DNA of 64,000 nucleotides from Hyphomicrobiales bacterium (GTDB taxonomy: Bacteria; Pseudomonadota; Alphaproteobacteria; Rhizobiales; Phreatobacteraceae). The position numbers and the translations under genes were made by a program. Position 1 is the stretch's first letter, and the number at the start of each line of letters is the position of its first letter. Of this stretch, positions 51,270-60,873 are shown piece by piece. The notes beneath the pieces were generated by a model. That model had not been told where the DNA came from. It made no database searches and saw only the letters and a list, made by a program, of their open reading frames with translations. The stretch spans positions 62,001 through 126,000 of the forward strand of contig JAFKKV010000023.1 in assembly GCA_017304475.1 (NCBI GenBank), read 5' to 3'.

Positions 51270-52922
51270 TCATCCCTCGTAACGATAGACGTCGCGCGCG
51301 GTGGCCGGGCTGATCGCGCCTTCGGCAAGGTCGCGCGCCACGGCCTTGGCGTCGCGGCCATCGGCCGGGCCATAACCGCCGGCGCCGGGACTGACCACGG
51401 CGAACCACTGGCCGGCCTTCAGCACGCCGCTGTCGCGGTCGAAGATCACGCCCGGCCCGCATTCGATGGCGCCCTGGCCGCCCTCGCCGCCGCCGAGCAG
51501 ACCCCAGTTGCGCGACCGGAGCCTGGAGACATCGACCCGCACGCGGCAGTCCTGGTCGGCCCGGTAGACCCGGCGCAGGCCCATGCCGCCACGATAAGTG
51601 CCGGGGCCGCCGGAATCGGAGACCAGCTCGTAGCGCATCAGGGTCAGCGGATATTCGATCTCGAGCGCCTCGACCGGCAGGTTCGAGGTGTTGGTGACGT
51701 GAACATGCACGCCATCGAGGCCGTCCTTGGTCGCCCGGGCGCCGTTGCCGCCGCCCATGGTCTCCAGATAGACCCAGATCGAACCGTCTTCCGGGCGGGT
51801 GCCGATGAAGGTCGCCACCGTGCAGGTGGAGTTCGAGCAGGCGGTGACCCGATCCGGCACGGCCTGGGCGAGCGCGCCGAGGATCAGATCGGAGACGCGC
51901 TGGCAGGTCTGCACGCGCCCGTTGACGGCCGCTGGATGGACGCAGTTGAGGATGCTGCCTTCGCGCGCCGTGATGGTCAGCGGCCGCGCCAGACCGGCAT
52001 TGGGCAGGATGGTGGGATCGACCACCGACTTGACCACGTAATAGGCGGTGGCCAGCAGCGCGGTATAGGTCATGTTCAGCCCGGCCCTGAGCTGGTCCGG
52101 CGCGTCGAAATGCAGCGACATGGCATCGCCGCGAATGGTCACCTCGACCGACAGCGGCAGAGTGCCCGTGATTTCCGGATTGTCGAAGACGTCGTCGAAG
52201 CGCCAGGTACCGTCGGGCATGGCCGCGATGCCGGCGCGCATCTTGCGCTCGGCATAGTCGAGCAGGGCCGCGCCGGCCGCCAGCACGGTCTGCGTGCCAT
52301 ATTTGGCGCAGAGCGCCTGGAAGCGCTGGACCCCGACCCGGTTGGCCGCCATCTGGGCGCGCAGATCCGACAGGCGCTCGCGCGGCACCTGGCAGTTCAG
52401 CAGGATGAGATCCTGGACATCCTTCTGCAGCACGCCGGCGCGATAGAGCCGCACGGGGGGAATGCGCAGGCCTTCCTGATAGATATGGGCATGGCCGCGA
52501 TCGGCGAAATCGGAATGGTGCGCCAGGTTGACGGTCCAGGCGGCGATCCGGCCCTCGACGAAGATCGGTTCGGCCAGCACGATATCGGGAAGATGCGTGC
52601 CGCCGCCCTCATAGGCGTCATTGCCGACAAAGACGTCGCCCGGCCGCATGTCCTCGGCCGCGTGCAGGCGCAGGATGTGCGGCACGATGCCGATGAAGCT
52701 GCCGAGATGGATCGGGATGTGTTCGGCCTGGCAGAGCGTATTGCCGGCAATATCGAACAGGGCGGTCGAGCAGTCCCGGCGTTCCTTGATATTGGTGGAA
52801 TAGGAGGCGCGGATCAGCGCCTCGCCGGTTTCCTCGACGATCGACGACAGGGAGGCACCGATGACCTCGACGGTGATCGGATCGAGCGCGATCGATGGAC
52901 GCGGCTGGACGGCCAGGGTCAT
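51270..52922 (-). CDS. hyuB: Hydantoinase B/5-oxoprolinase subunit B
   Basis: A 550-residue member of the HyuB/oxoprolinase C-domain family. The N-terminal LDPITVEVIGASLSSIVEETGEALIRASYSTNIKERRDCSTALFD and GDVFVGNDAYEGGGTHLPDI are family signatures, as are CSNSTCTVATFIG and GGGNGARATKDG. Together with HyuA it opens cyclic amides (5-oxoproline, N-methylhydantoin or similar) in an ATP-driven reaction. ATGA overlap with hyuA indicates coupled subunits. Confidence 0.92.
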   Translation of the reverse strand: MTLAVQPRPSIALDPITVEVIGASLSSIVEETGEALIRASYSTNIKERRDCSTALFDIAGNTLCQAEHIPIHLGSFIGIVPHILRLHAAEDMRPGDVFVGNDAYEGGGTHLPDIVLAEPIFVEGRIAAWTVNLAHHSDFADRGHAHIYQEGLRIPPVRLYRAGVLQKDVQDLILLNCQVPRERLSDLRAQMAANRVGVQRFQALCAKYGTQTVLAAGAALLDYAERKMRAGIAAMPDGTWRFDDVFDNPEITGTLPLSVEVTIRGDAMSLHFDAPDQLRAGLNMTYTALLATAYYVVKSVVDPTILPNAGLARPLTITAREGSILNCVHPAAVNGRVQTCQRVSDLILGALAQAVPDRVTACSNSTCTVATFIGTRPEDGSIWVYLETMGGGNGARATKDGLDGVHVHVTNTSNLPVEALEIEYPLTLMRYELVSDSGGPGTYRGGMGLRRVYRADQDCRVRVDVSRLRSRNWGLLGGGEGGQGAIECGPGVIFDRDSGVLKAGQWFAVVSPGAGGYGPADGRDAKAVARDLAEGAISPATARDVYRYEG

Positions 52923-54991
52923 GCCGAAACTTCCATGATGAGGTTGAGATAGGTGTCGATGCGCACGGTCATGCCCGGCGGCACGACGGTGGTCGTATCC
53001 ATCTGCTCGACAATGGCCGGGCCGGCGAAGCGGTTGCCCGGTTCGAGCTTGTCGCGGCCATAGACCGGCGTGTCGACGAAGTCGCCGGCCTCCGGAAACC
53101 AGACGGGCCGGCGCCCGATGATCGCGGAGGAGGCGTCCGGCCCGCCATCGGGATAGGCCTTGAGTTCGGCCTTGGGCACGACACCGGTTGCCTCCAGCCT
53201 GAGCGTGACGAGCTGGATCGGCTCGCCCTCGGCAATGAAGCCGTAGCGCTGCTTGTGCGAGTCCGCGAAGTCCGCCGCCAGCGCCGCGATGGTCGCCGCC
53301 GTGATCGGCCCATCCGGCAGAGAAACGGCGAGCTCGTAGTTCTGGCCGGCATAACGCATGTCGGCGGTGCGTGTCAGGCGCCGAGCCGGAGCGTCAATCG
53401 CCTCTTCGTGGAACCAGTCCTCGGCGCGGCGGGTGAGGCCCGCGAAGACCTCGGCGACCTCTTCCGCGGAGGCGGCGGTCGCCGGCAAGAGCTTGGTCGC
53501 GGCAAAATCGGCGCGCAGATCGGTGAGCAGCAGCCCCATGGCACAGAGGATGCCGGGATTGCGCGGCACCAGCACGCGCTTCATGTCCAGCTCCTTGGCC
53601 AGGCGCGCCGCGTGCAGTGGCCCCGCCCCGCCAAAGGCCATCATCGTGTAGTCGCGCGGATCGTAGCCGCGCTGCACCGAGATGACGCGGATGGCCCGCG
53701 CCATATTGGCCGTCACCACCGAAATGATGCCCTGGGCGGTTTCCATCAGGCCCAGGCCGAGCTTGTCGGCAAGTGCGGCGATGGAGGCCTTGGCGAGATC
53801 CTGGCGCACCGCCATGCGGCCGCCGAGGAGATAGTCCGGGTTCAGCGTCTTCAGCACCACATTGGCGTCGGTGGTCGCCGGCTCGGTATTGCCGCGGTCG
53901 TAGCAGACCGGCCCCGGATCGGCGCCGCAGCTGCGCGGGCCGACCTTCAGGAAGCCGCCTGCGTCGATATGGGCGATCGAGCCGCCGCCGGCGCCGACCG
54001 TGTGAATGTCGAGCATGGGCGCCTTGACCGGGTAGCCGTGGATCACCGCCTCCGAGGTCAGCTTGCAGAGCCCGCCGGTCAAAAGCGCGACATCGGTCGA
54101 GGTGCCGCCCATGTCGAAGGTGATGAGATCCTCGAAGCCGGCGAGCTTGCCGATCGCCTGGGCTCCGACGACACCGGTCGAGGGGCCGGACAGCACCGTG
54201 CGGACCGGCATGTCGGCGGCGGCGGAAAAGCCGATGACGCCGCCGTTCGACTGGGTCAGGTGCGGCGTCGCGGTGACGCCGAGCGCCGACAGCCGCGGGG
54301 TCAGGCGCTCGATATAGCTGCGCATGACCGGGCCGAGATAGGCATTCAGCACCACGGTGGACAGGCGCTCGAATTCGCGGAACTCGGGCGCGATCTCATG
54401 GCCGGCCGAGATGAAGGCGTCGGGATGTTCCTCGCGCAGGATCTCGACCGCCCGCCGCTCATGCTCGGGCCGGATGAAGCCGTAGAGGAAGGACACCGCG
54501 ATGGCCTTGACGCCGGCCGCCTTCAACGCCCGCGCGGCGGCACGCACGCGGTCTTCGTCCAGCGCCGTCTCGATGCTGCCATCATGGCGGACCCGCTCGG
54601 GCACTTCATGGCGAAGATCACGCGACACCAGCGTCGGCGGCTTGTCGGCCTGCATGTCGTAGAGGTCCGGCCGCTTCTGCCGGCCGATCTCCAGGAGATC
54701 GCGAAAACCGTCCGAGGTGACGAGACCGGTGGCGACGCCGCGATGCTGGATCAGCGCGTTGGTCGCAACCGTCGTGCCGTGGCCGAAATAGGAGATCGCA
54801 CTCCCAGGCTTCTCGCCCTGATCCGGGACGACCTGGCGAATGCCCTCGTCGACCCCCTGGGCAATGCCGCGCGACGGGTCGTCGGGGGTCGAGGACACCT
54901 TCCAGACCTCGACCCGGCCCTCGTCCTCATCGAACAGGCAGACATCCGTGAATGTGCCGCCGGAATCGACCCCTACACGCCACCGCGCCAT
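52919..54991 (-). CDS. hyuA: Hydantoinase A/5-oxoprolinase subunit A
   Basis: A 690-residue actin-like ATPase subunit. The phosphate-binding motif VGVDSGGTFTDVCLFDE starts the protein, with GHGTTVATNALIQ, FDMGGTSTDVALL and GAGGGSIAHIDAGG further on. The start at 54991 (MARWRVGVD) has AAGGGAG upstream; 22 extra codons in frame are not conserved. It is the first gene of the long minus-strand operon and faces the divergent iclR-type gene across 163 bp. Confidence 0.93.
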   Translation of the reverse strand: MARWRVGVDSGGTFTDVCLFDEDEGRVEVWKVSSTPDDPSRGIAQGVDEGIRQVVPDQGEKPGSAISYFGHGTTVATNALIQHRGVATGLVTSDGFRDLLEIGRQKRPDLYDMQADKPPTLVSRDLRHEVPERVRHDGSIETALDEDRVRAAARALKAAGVKAIAVSFLYGFIRPEHERRAVEILREEHPDAFISAGHEIAPEFREFERLSTVVLNAYLGPVMRSYIERLTPRLSALGVTATPHLTQSNGGVIGFSAAADMPVRTVLSGPSTGVVGAQAIGKLAGFEDLITFDMGGTSTDVALLTGGLCKLTSEAVIHGYPVKAPMLDIHTVGAGGGSIAHIDAGGFLKVGPRSCGADPGPVCYDRGNTEPATTDANVVLKTLNPDYLLGGRMAVRQDLAKASIAALADKLGLGLMETAQGIISVVTANMARAIRVISVQRGYDPRDYTMMAFGGAGPLHAARLAKELDMKRVLVPRNPGILCAMGLLLTDLRADFAATKLLPATAASAEEVAEVFAGLTRRAEDWFHEEAIDAPARRLTRTADMRYAGQNYELAVSLPDGPITAATIAALAADFADSHKQRYGFIAEGEPIQLVTLRLEATGVVPKAELKAYPDGGPDASSAIIGRRPVWFPEAGDFVDTPVYGRDKLEPGNRFAGPAIVEQMDTTTVVPPGMTVRIDTYLNLIMEVSA

Positions 54992-55085
54992 GTTGGCTCC
55001 CTTGCCACCGACTTCGTATAGGACGCAGACGATCTCTTTCGAAATGAAGGCTGGCAAGGGAAAATATCGCCAGATTGAAGGAATT

Positions 55086-55100
55086 ATGATAGATTATCAT
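55086..55100. promoter_or_regulatory. Candidate IclR operator palindrome
   Basis: A perfect inverted repeat ATGATA-GAT-TATCAT in an AT-rich stretch midway between hyuA and the IclR gene. Length and symmetry suit an IclR dimer, and the position would allow control of both divergent transcripts. Confidence 0.6.
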
Positions 55101-55154
55101 TCACTGAAATCTTTGTTCGTCTAAGTCGACAATATTTTCACGGGATGGAATTTC

Positions 55155-55964
55155 ATGGCGGAAGCTCATGGCAGTCTGCACCGCGCGATCGCCGTCCTTC
55201 GAAGCCTCGGCGCGGGCGAGGATGCAGGCCTGCGGCTGACCGAGTTGGCGGCGGCGGTCGACCTGCCGCGCCCGACGGCGCATCGCCTGCTGAAATCGCT
55301 GGTCAGCGAAGGCATCGTCGCCTTCGACGCCAGGACGAAGCGCTATTCGCTCGGCCTCGAACTGTTCCTGCTGGGCGCGCGTGCCGGCAATGTCGCCGGC
55401 CTGCGCGACATCTGCCGTCCCACCCTTCTGCGGCTCACCGGCACGCTGGGCGAGACCTTGTTCCTGCTGGTGCGCAACGGTTACGAGGCGGTCTGCATCG
55501 ACCGGAGCGCCGGGCCGCTGCCGATCCGCTCGTTCACCGGCGATATCGGCGGCAAGGTCATGCTCGGCGTCGGCCAGGGGTCGACCGCGATCCTCGCCTT
55601 CCTGCCCCCCGACGAGCAGGACGAGGTGATCCGCCGCAACCTGCCGCGCATGCAGGAAATGGGTGATTTCGACGAGGCTTCGCTGCGCGGCAAGCTCGCC
55701 GATGTGCGCCAGCGCGGCTATTGCTATCGCTGGGACGGCCTGATCCCCGGCATGGCCGGGCTCGGCGTGCCGATCCTCGACCGGCGCGGCTACCCGCTCG
55801 CCTCCATCAGCATCGGCACCACCACCGATCGCCTGACGGAGGAACGCAGCATCGAGCTCGCCAAGATCCTGCAGGGCGAAGTGCGCGGCATCGCCGAGCG
55901 GGTCAATCCGTTCGACCCGACGCTCAGGCGGGCGAGCGCCGCCATGGAAATGCCGCGCGGCTGA
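55155..55964 (+). CDS. IclR family transcriptional regulator
   Basis: 269 residues. Winged helix at about residues 5-70 (LRLTELAAAVDLPRPTAHRLLKSLVSEGIVAFD), then the GAF-like IclR effector domain (about 80-255) with AGNVAGLRDICRPTLLRLTGTLGETLFLLV and the ligand loop DGLIPGMAGLGVPILD. Divergent from hyuA, so it most likely controls the hyuAB-transporter-oxidase operon in response to the substrate or a product. Its stop abuts the convergent aldo/keto reductase stop (TGATCA) with no gap. Confidence 0.92.
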   Translation: MAEAHGSLHRAIAVLRSLGAGEDAGLRLTELAAAVDLPRPTAHRLLKSLVSEGIVAFDARTKRYSLGLELFLLGARAGNVAGLRDICRPTLLRLTGTLGETLFLLVRNGYEAVCIDRSAGPLPIRSFTGDIGGKVMLGVGQGSTAILAFLPPDEQDEVIRRNLPRMQEMGDFDEASLRGKLADVRQRGYCYRWDGLIPGMAGLGVPILDRRGYPLASISIGTTTDRLTEERSIELAKILQGEVRGIAERVNPFDPTLRRASAAMEMPRG

Positions 55965-56966
55965 TCAGCGCTGCACGGCGGCCATGGAAGCCGCCGGGTA
56001 GCGCGTGCCGGCCGCCGCTCCGGCCGGGACCGCCCGATCAAGCAAAGCCAGGTCGGCGGGCGTCAGTTCAACCGCGAGGGCCGCGACATTCTCGTCGAAG
56101 CGTGGCTCCGATCGCGTGCCCGGGATCGTCACGACATCCCGGCCTTGGGCCAGCACCCAGGCCAGCGCCAGTTGCGAAGGGGTGCAGCCCTTGGTCCCGG
56201 CAAGCGCTTCGAATTCCGCGACCAGCGCGCGGTTGCGGGCAAAATTCTCGCCCTGGAAGCGGGGATGGGCCGCGCGCCGGCCATCCACCTGCGACAGGTC
56301 GCGGATCATGCCGGTGAGAAAGCCGCGCCCGAGCGGCGAATAGCCGACGAAGCCGATGCCCAGCGCCGCCGTGGCCTTACGGGTCGCTTCGGCCTCGGCG
56401 CGGTAGAGCAGCGAATATTCGGTCTGCACCGCGGCGATCGGATGTACCGCGTGGGCGCGGCGGATCGTGTCGGGGCTCGCCTCGGACAGGCCGAGATGGC
56501 GCACCTTGCCCTGCTCCACCAGCCGCGCCATGGCGCCGACCGTCTCCTCGATCGGCACGGCCGGGTCGACGCGGTGCTGGTAATAGAGGTCGATGACCGT
56601 ATCGCCGAGGCGCCTCAGGCTCGCTTCGCAGGCCTCAGCGACATAGTCGGGCCGGCCATTGACGCCGTTCAGGCCGGTCTCGCCGCGCGTCTGGCCGAAT
56701 TTGGTGGCGAGCACGACCCGATCGCGGCGTCCCTTGATGGCGCGCCCGACCAGTTCCTCATTGTGACCCCAGCCATACATGTCGGCCGTATCGAGATGAT
56801 TGGCGCCGTGGTCGACGGCGTGCTGGATCAGTCTTTCGGATGCGCTATCGTCGGCCTCGCCATAGACGCCGGAAAGCGGCATGCAGCCGAGCCCGATCGC
56901 GGAGACGACGAGGCCCCCGGCGCCGAGTGTCCGAGGCTCGACTGGCCCCGATTGTGTCCTGGTCAT
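55965..56966 (-). CDS. Aldo/keto reductase
   Basis: A 333-residue NADPH-dependent TIM-barrel reductase. The catalytic tetrad can be read: Asp and Tyr in DTADMYGWG, Lys in LATKFGQ and His in YYQHRVD. LGLSEASPDTIRRAH and GYSPLGRGFLTG are family motifs. The start at 56966 has a strong GGAGGAA site; the frame open to 57074 is not conserved. Divergent from the HxlR-type regulator with a palindrome between them, so it is probably induced by a reactive carbonyl or quinone. Confidence 0.92.
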   Translation of the reverse strand: MTRTQSGPVEPRTLGAGGLVVSAIGLGCMPLSGVYGEADDSASERLIQHAVDHGANHLDTADMYGWGHNEELVGRAIKGRRDRVVLATKFGQTRGETGLNGVNGRPDYVAEACEASLRRLGDTVIDLYYQHRVDPAVPIEETVGAMARLVEQGKVRHLGLSEASPDTIRRAHAVHPIAAVQTEYSLLYRAEAEATRKATAALGIGFVGYSPLGRGFLTGMIRDLSQVDGRRAAHPRFQGENFARNRALVAEFEALAGTKGCTPSQLALAWVLAQGRDVVTIPGTRSEPRFDENVAALAVELTPADLALLDRAVPAGAAAGTRYPAASMAAVQR

Positions 56967-57076
56967 GCCCCATTCCTCCGGTCTCGATGCGGCGGCGACA
57001 GATCTATCCTGGGTGGCCCTGCATGGCTCTTCACATTCCGTCGATGACGCCTGCGCCGGAGGAACGGTCGTCATTT

Positions 57077-57099
57077 GTGACTTGCGAATAGAAAGTCAC
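57077..57099. promoter_or_regulatory. Candidate HxlR operator
   Basis: Inverted repeat GTGACTT (57077-57083) and AAGTCAC (57093-57099) with a 9-bp spacer, between the divergent aldo/keto reductase and HxlR genes and 20 bp before the HxlR start. Confidence 0.6.
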
Positions 57100-57118
57100 G
57101 CCGCTAAGGGTTCGCCCG

Positions 57119-57640
57119 ATGACGTCGACCGAGCCGCCAGCCGACGAGTGCCCGATCGCCCGTGCCATGTCCTGCGTGGGAGAGTGGTGGAGCATCCTGA
57201 TCCTGCGCGACGCTTTTCTGGGCCTCACCCGCTTCGACGAGTTCCAGAAGAGCCTGGGAATCGCCAGCAACATCCTGGCGCGCCGTCTGAAACATATGAC
57301 CGAGATCGGCCTGCTCGAGCGCCGGCCCTACAGCCAGCGGCCGCCCCGCTACGACTATGTGCTGACCGCGCGAGGCCGGGATTTCTTCCCCGTCGTCGGC
57401 GCCATGCTTGCCTGGGGCAACCGGCATCTGGCACCCGAAGGCCCCTCGGTCGTGCTCGCCGCGCGCGATTCGGGACGACCCTTCGATCCCGTGGTCCTGG
57501 ACGGACCGAGCCTCACCCCGATCACCCTCGATGCCGTCATGCTGGTCGCCGGACCGGGCGCCAGCGCCGCCATGATCGAGCGCCTCAATTCAATCAAGGC
57601 CTCGCGGCCGACAACCCTATCGACCGGACCGGGAGCCTGA
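57119..57640 (+). CDS. HxlR family transcriptional regulator
   Basis: A 173-residue winged-helix regulator. CPIARAMSCVGEWWSILILRDAFLG, RFDEFQKSLGIASNILARRLKHMTEIGLLERRPYSQRPPRYDYVLT is the HxlR domain. Cys11 and Cys19 lie at the N-terminus, where redox-sensing members (YodB, QorR, HypR) carry their reactive cysteine, so thiol sensing of electrophiles is plausible. About 60 additional C-terminal residues follow the core domain. One base separates its stop from the FabF-type gene, so the two form an operon. Confidence 0.9.
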   Translation: MTSTEPPADECPIARAMSCVGEWWSILILRDAFLGLTRFDEFQKSLGIASNILARRLKHMTEIGLLERRPYSQRPPRYDYVLTARGRDFFPVVGAMLAWGNRHLAPEGPSVVLAARDSGRPFDPVVLDGPSLTPITLDAVMLVAGPGASAAMIERLNSIKASRPTTLSTGPGA

Positions 57641-57641
57641 C

Positions 57642-58907
57642 ATGCGCCGTATCGTCGTCACTGGAATGGGCCTCGTGTCGCCGCTCGGCTGCGGGGTGGA
57701 GCTTGCCTGGTCGCGGCTGGTCGCCGGCCGGTCCGGCATCCGGGCCCTGCCCGAGGCGATCGCCGCGCAGCTGCCGGCCAAGATCGCCGGCAATGTGCAG
57801 GGCAAGGCCGAGGATCCCGAAGGCGGTTTCGACCCGGATCTCGCCGCCTCGCCGAAGGACCAGCGCAAGATGGATCGCTTCATCCTGTTCTCGCTGCTGG
57901 CCGCGGCGGAAGCCATCACCCAGGCCGGCTGGAAACCTGCCGACGAGCACCAGCAGGAGCGCACCGCGACCATCATCGCCTCGGGCATTGGCGGCTTCCC
58001 GGCCATGGTCGAAGCGGTCAAGACCGTCGAGGCACGCGGCGTGCGCCGCCTGTCGCCCTTCACGGTGCCCTCCTTCCTGGTCAATCTCGCCGCCGGCCAG
58101 GTGTCGATCCATCACGGCTTCAAGGGGCCGCTCGGCGCGCCGGTCACCGCCTGCGCGGCGAGCGTCCAGGCGATCGGCGATGCCGCCCGGATGATCCACG
58201 CGGGTGAGGCCGACATCGCGGTTTGCGGCGGCAGCGAAGCCTGTATCGACGTCGTCAGCCTCGGCAGCTTCGCCGCCGCCCGCGCTCTGTCCACCGACTT
58301 CAACGAAACACCTGACCGCGCCTCGCGGCCGTTCGACCAGCAGCGCGACGGCTTCGTCATGGGCGAAGGCGCGGGCATGCTGGTGATCGAGGCGCTCGAC
58401 CATGCGCTGGCGCGCGGCGCCCGGCCGATCGCCGAACTGGTCGGCTACGGCACGACGGCGGATGCCTATCACATCACCTCGGGGCCCGAAGACGGCAGCG
58501 GCGCGCGCCGCGCCATGGCGGCAGCGCTCACCCAGGCCGGGCTGAAGCCTGCCGATATCCAGCACCTGAACGCCCATGCCACCTCGACGCCGGTCGGCGA
58601 CCAGGGCGAACTGGAGGCGATCAAGACCCTGTTCGGGCGCGACAACCGCATCGCCGTCACCTCGACCAAATCGGCCACCGGCCATCTGCTGGGCGCGGCC
58701 GGCGGGCTGGAGGCGATCTTCACCATCCTGGCGCTGCGCGACCAGGTGGTGCCGCCGACCCTCAATCTGGACAATCCGGATCCGGGCGCCGACGGCGTCG
58801 ACCTGGTCGCCCGCACGGCGCGGCCGATGGCGCTGACCCATGCCATGTCGAACGGCTTCGGCTTCGGCGGCGTCAATGCCAGCGTGATCTTCAAGCGCTG
58901 GGCCTGA
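57642..58907 (+). CDS. fabF: Beta-ketoacyl-ACP synthase (FabF type)
   Basis: A 421-residue elongating condensing enzyme of fatty acid synthesis. The Cys-His-His triad is Cys171 (VTACAASVQA), His312 (LNAHATSTPVGD) and His348 (SATGHLLGAAGG). VVTGMGLVSPLGCGVE opens the protein. It follows the HxlR gene by one base, unusual company for a core fabF, and no acpP or fabG lies nearby. It could therefore be a second, conditionally expressed KAS II. That is an inference from context. Confidence 0.92.
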   Translation: MRRIVVTGMGLVSPLGCGVELAWSRLVAGRSGIRALPEAIAAQLPAKIAGNVQGKAEDPEGGFDPDLAASPKDQRKMDRFILFSLLAAAEAITQAGWKPADEHQQERTATIIASGIGGFPAMVEAVKTVEARGVRRLSPFTVPSFLVNLAAGQVSIHHGFKGPLGAPVTACAASVQAIGDAARMIHAGEADIAVCGGSEACIDVVSLGSFAAARALSTDFNETPDRASRPFDQQRDGFVMGEGAGMLVIEALDHALARGARPIAELVGYGTTADAYHITSGPEDGSGARRAMAAALTQAGLKPADIQHLNAHATSTPVGDQGELEAIKTLFGRDNRIAVTSTKSATGHLLGAAGGLEAIFTILALRDQVVPPTLNLDNPDPGADGVDLVARTARPMALTHAMSNGFGFGGVNASVIFKRWA

Positions 58908-58981
58908 GACCTGGACAACCGCCGCCTCATGTCATCATGAGGGTGGTGCATCGCCTCGACAGGCTCTAAAGACCTCGCCCC

Positions 58982-59659
58982 ATGCCTTTGCTGGTCAAGA
59001 TCTGCGGGATCACCTCGATGCTCGCCATGGAAGCGGCGCTCGATGCGGGCGCCGACATGGTCGGGCTCGTGTTCTTCGCCAAGAGCCCGCGCAATGTCTC
59101 GCTGGCGACCGCCTGCACGCTGTCGGGCCGGACCTGCGGCCGCGCGGCCGTCGTCGCGCTGACCGTCGACCCGACCGACGACTTCATCGCCGACATCATG
59201 GCGAACCTCAAACCCGACCTCATTCAATTGCACGGCCATGAGACGCCGGAGCGGGTGGCGGATATTCGCCAGCGCTTCAAGGTGCGCGCCATGAAGGTGA
59301 TCGGGGTCGCCGAGAAGGCCGATCTCGACGTCGTGCCGGCCTATGCGGCGGTGTCGGATCTCCTCCTGCTCGACGCCAAGCCGCCGAAAACCGCCGACGC
59401 CTTGCCCGGCGGCAATGGCCTGCCGTTCGACTGGCGCCTCGTCGCCGGCCTTGACCCCGGCCGCCCGGTCATGCTTTCGGGAGGCCTCGATCCGGGCAAT
59501 GTGGCAGATGCGATCACGTTGACGCGGCTGTCAGGCGTCGATGTGTCGTCCGGGGTCGAGAGCGCGCCGGGCGTCAAGGATCCCGACAAGATCAGGGCCT
59601 TCGTGGCCGCCGCACGTCAGGCCGCCGCCGCGGCCGCCGGCGCAGGAGACAAGCGATGA
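58982..59659 (+). CDS. trpF: Phosphoribosylanthranilate isomerase
   Basis: A 225-residue TIM barrel of tryptophan synthesis. The catalytic cysteine lies in VKICGI and the catalytic aspartate in LLLLDAKPP, with IQLHGHE and MLSGGLDPGNV and the phosphate loop VDVSSGVESAPGVKD. ATGA overlap with trpB. The 74-nt gap behind the FabF-type gene may hold its promoter. Confidence 0.95.
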   Translation: MPLLVKICGITSMLAMEAALDAGADMVGLVFFAKSPRNVSLATACTLSGRTCGRAAVVALTVDPTDDFIADIMANLKPDLIQLHGHETPERVADIRQRFKVRAMKVIGVAEKADLDVVPAYAAVSDLLLLDAKPPKTADALPGGNGLPFDWRLVAGLDPGRPVMLSGGLDPGNVADAITLTRLSGVDVSSGVESAPGVKDPDKIRAFVAAARQAAAAAAGAGDKR

Positions 59660-60873
59660 ACGTGCCGCCGAAACCCAATTCCTATCGCACCGGGCCCGAC
59701 GACCGCGGCCGGTTCGGCATCTATGGCGGACGCTTCGTCGCCGAGACGCTGATGCCGCTGATCCTCGACCTGGAAAAGGCCTATGCCGAGGCGAGGGTCG
59801 ACCCGGCCTTCGCCAAGGAAATGGCCGGCCACCTCACCCATTATGTCGGCCGTCCCAGCCCGCTCTATTTCGCGGAGCGGCTGACCGACTATTTCGGCCG
59901 CGCCAAGATCTACCTGAAGCGCGAAGAGCTGAACCATACCGGCTCGCACAAGGTGAACAATGTGTTGGGCCAGATCCTGCTGGCCCGCCGGATGGGCAAG
60001 AAGCGCATCATCGCCGAAACCGGCGCCGGCCAGCACGGCGTCGCGACCGCGACCCTCTGCGCCCGTTTCGGTCTCGAATGCATCGTCTATATGGGCGCGG
60101 TCGACGTCGCCCGGCAGGCCCCCAACGTGTTCCGCATGAAGATGCTCGGTGCCGAGGTGGTGCCGGTTCAATCGGGCGCGCGCACCCTGAAGGACGCCAT
60201 GAACGAGGCGTTGCGCGACTGGGTGACCAATGTCGCCAACACGTTCTACTGCATCGGCACGGTCGCCGGTCCGCATCCCTATCCCGGCATGGTGCGCGAT
60301 TTCCAGTCGATCATCGGCAACGAGACCCGCACGCAGATGCAGGAGGCCGAGGGCCGCCTGCCGGACAGCCTGATCGCCTGCGTCGGCGGCGGCTCCAATG
60401 CCATCGGCCTGTTCCACCCCTTCCTCGACGACCCCTCGGTCGAGATCTATGGCGTCGAGGCCGCCGGCCACGGCCTGACCAAGCTGCATGCCGCTTCCAT
60501 CGCCGGCGGCCGCGCGGGCGTTTTGCACGGCAACCGCACCTATCTCCTGATGGATGACGACGGCCAGATCCAGGAAGGCCATTCGATCTCGGCTGGCCTC
60601 GACTATCCCGGCATCGGGCCGGAACATTCCTGGCTGAACGATATCGGCCGGGTGAAATATCTGTCGGCGACCGACGACGAGGCGGTGGAAGCCTTCCAGC
60701 TGCTGTCGAAGATCGAAGGCATCATCCCGGCGCTCGAGAGCGCCCATGCGCTGGCCAAGGTGAAGGACCTGGCGCCGACCAAGCCGCGCGATCACCTGAT
60801 GGTCGTCAATCTCTCCGGTCGCGGCGACAAGGACGTCCCGCAGGTCGCCGAACTCCTGGGAACCAAGCTGTGA
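59656..60873 (+). CDS. trpB: Tryptophan synthase beta chain
   Basis: A 405-residue PLP enzyme joining indole and serine. The PLP lysine is in LNHTGSHKVNN, the phosphate loop in CVGGGSNAIGLF, and the glutamate/alpha-contact region in AETGAGQHGVATA. Full length, translationally coupled to trpF and trpA by 4-nt overlaps. Confidence 0.97.
   Translation: MNVPPKPNSYRTGPDDRGRFGIYGGRFVAETLMPLILDLEKAYAEARVDPAFAKEMAGHLTHYVGRPSPLYFAERLTDYFGRAKIYLKREELNHTGSHKVNNVLGQILLARRMGKKRIIAETGAGQHGVATATLCARFGLECIVYMGAVDVARQAPNVFRMKMLGAEVVPVQSGARTLKDAMNEALRDWVTNVANTFYCIGTVAGPHPYPGMVRDFQSIIGNETRTQMQEAEGRLPDSLIACVGGGSNAIGLFHPFLDDPSVEIYGVEAAGHGLTKLHAASIAGGRAGVLHGNRTYLLMDDDGQIQEGHSISAGLDYPGIGPEHSWLNDIGRVKYLSATDDEAVEAFQLLSKIEGIIPALESAHALAKVKDLAPTKPRDHLMVVNLSGRGDKDVPQVAELLGTKL

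Noticed and set aside
52895..55021. 708-codon plus frame opposite hyuA
   Set aside because: Antisense of hyuA; its composition (Arg/Asp/His/Gly) lacks any domain pattern.
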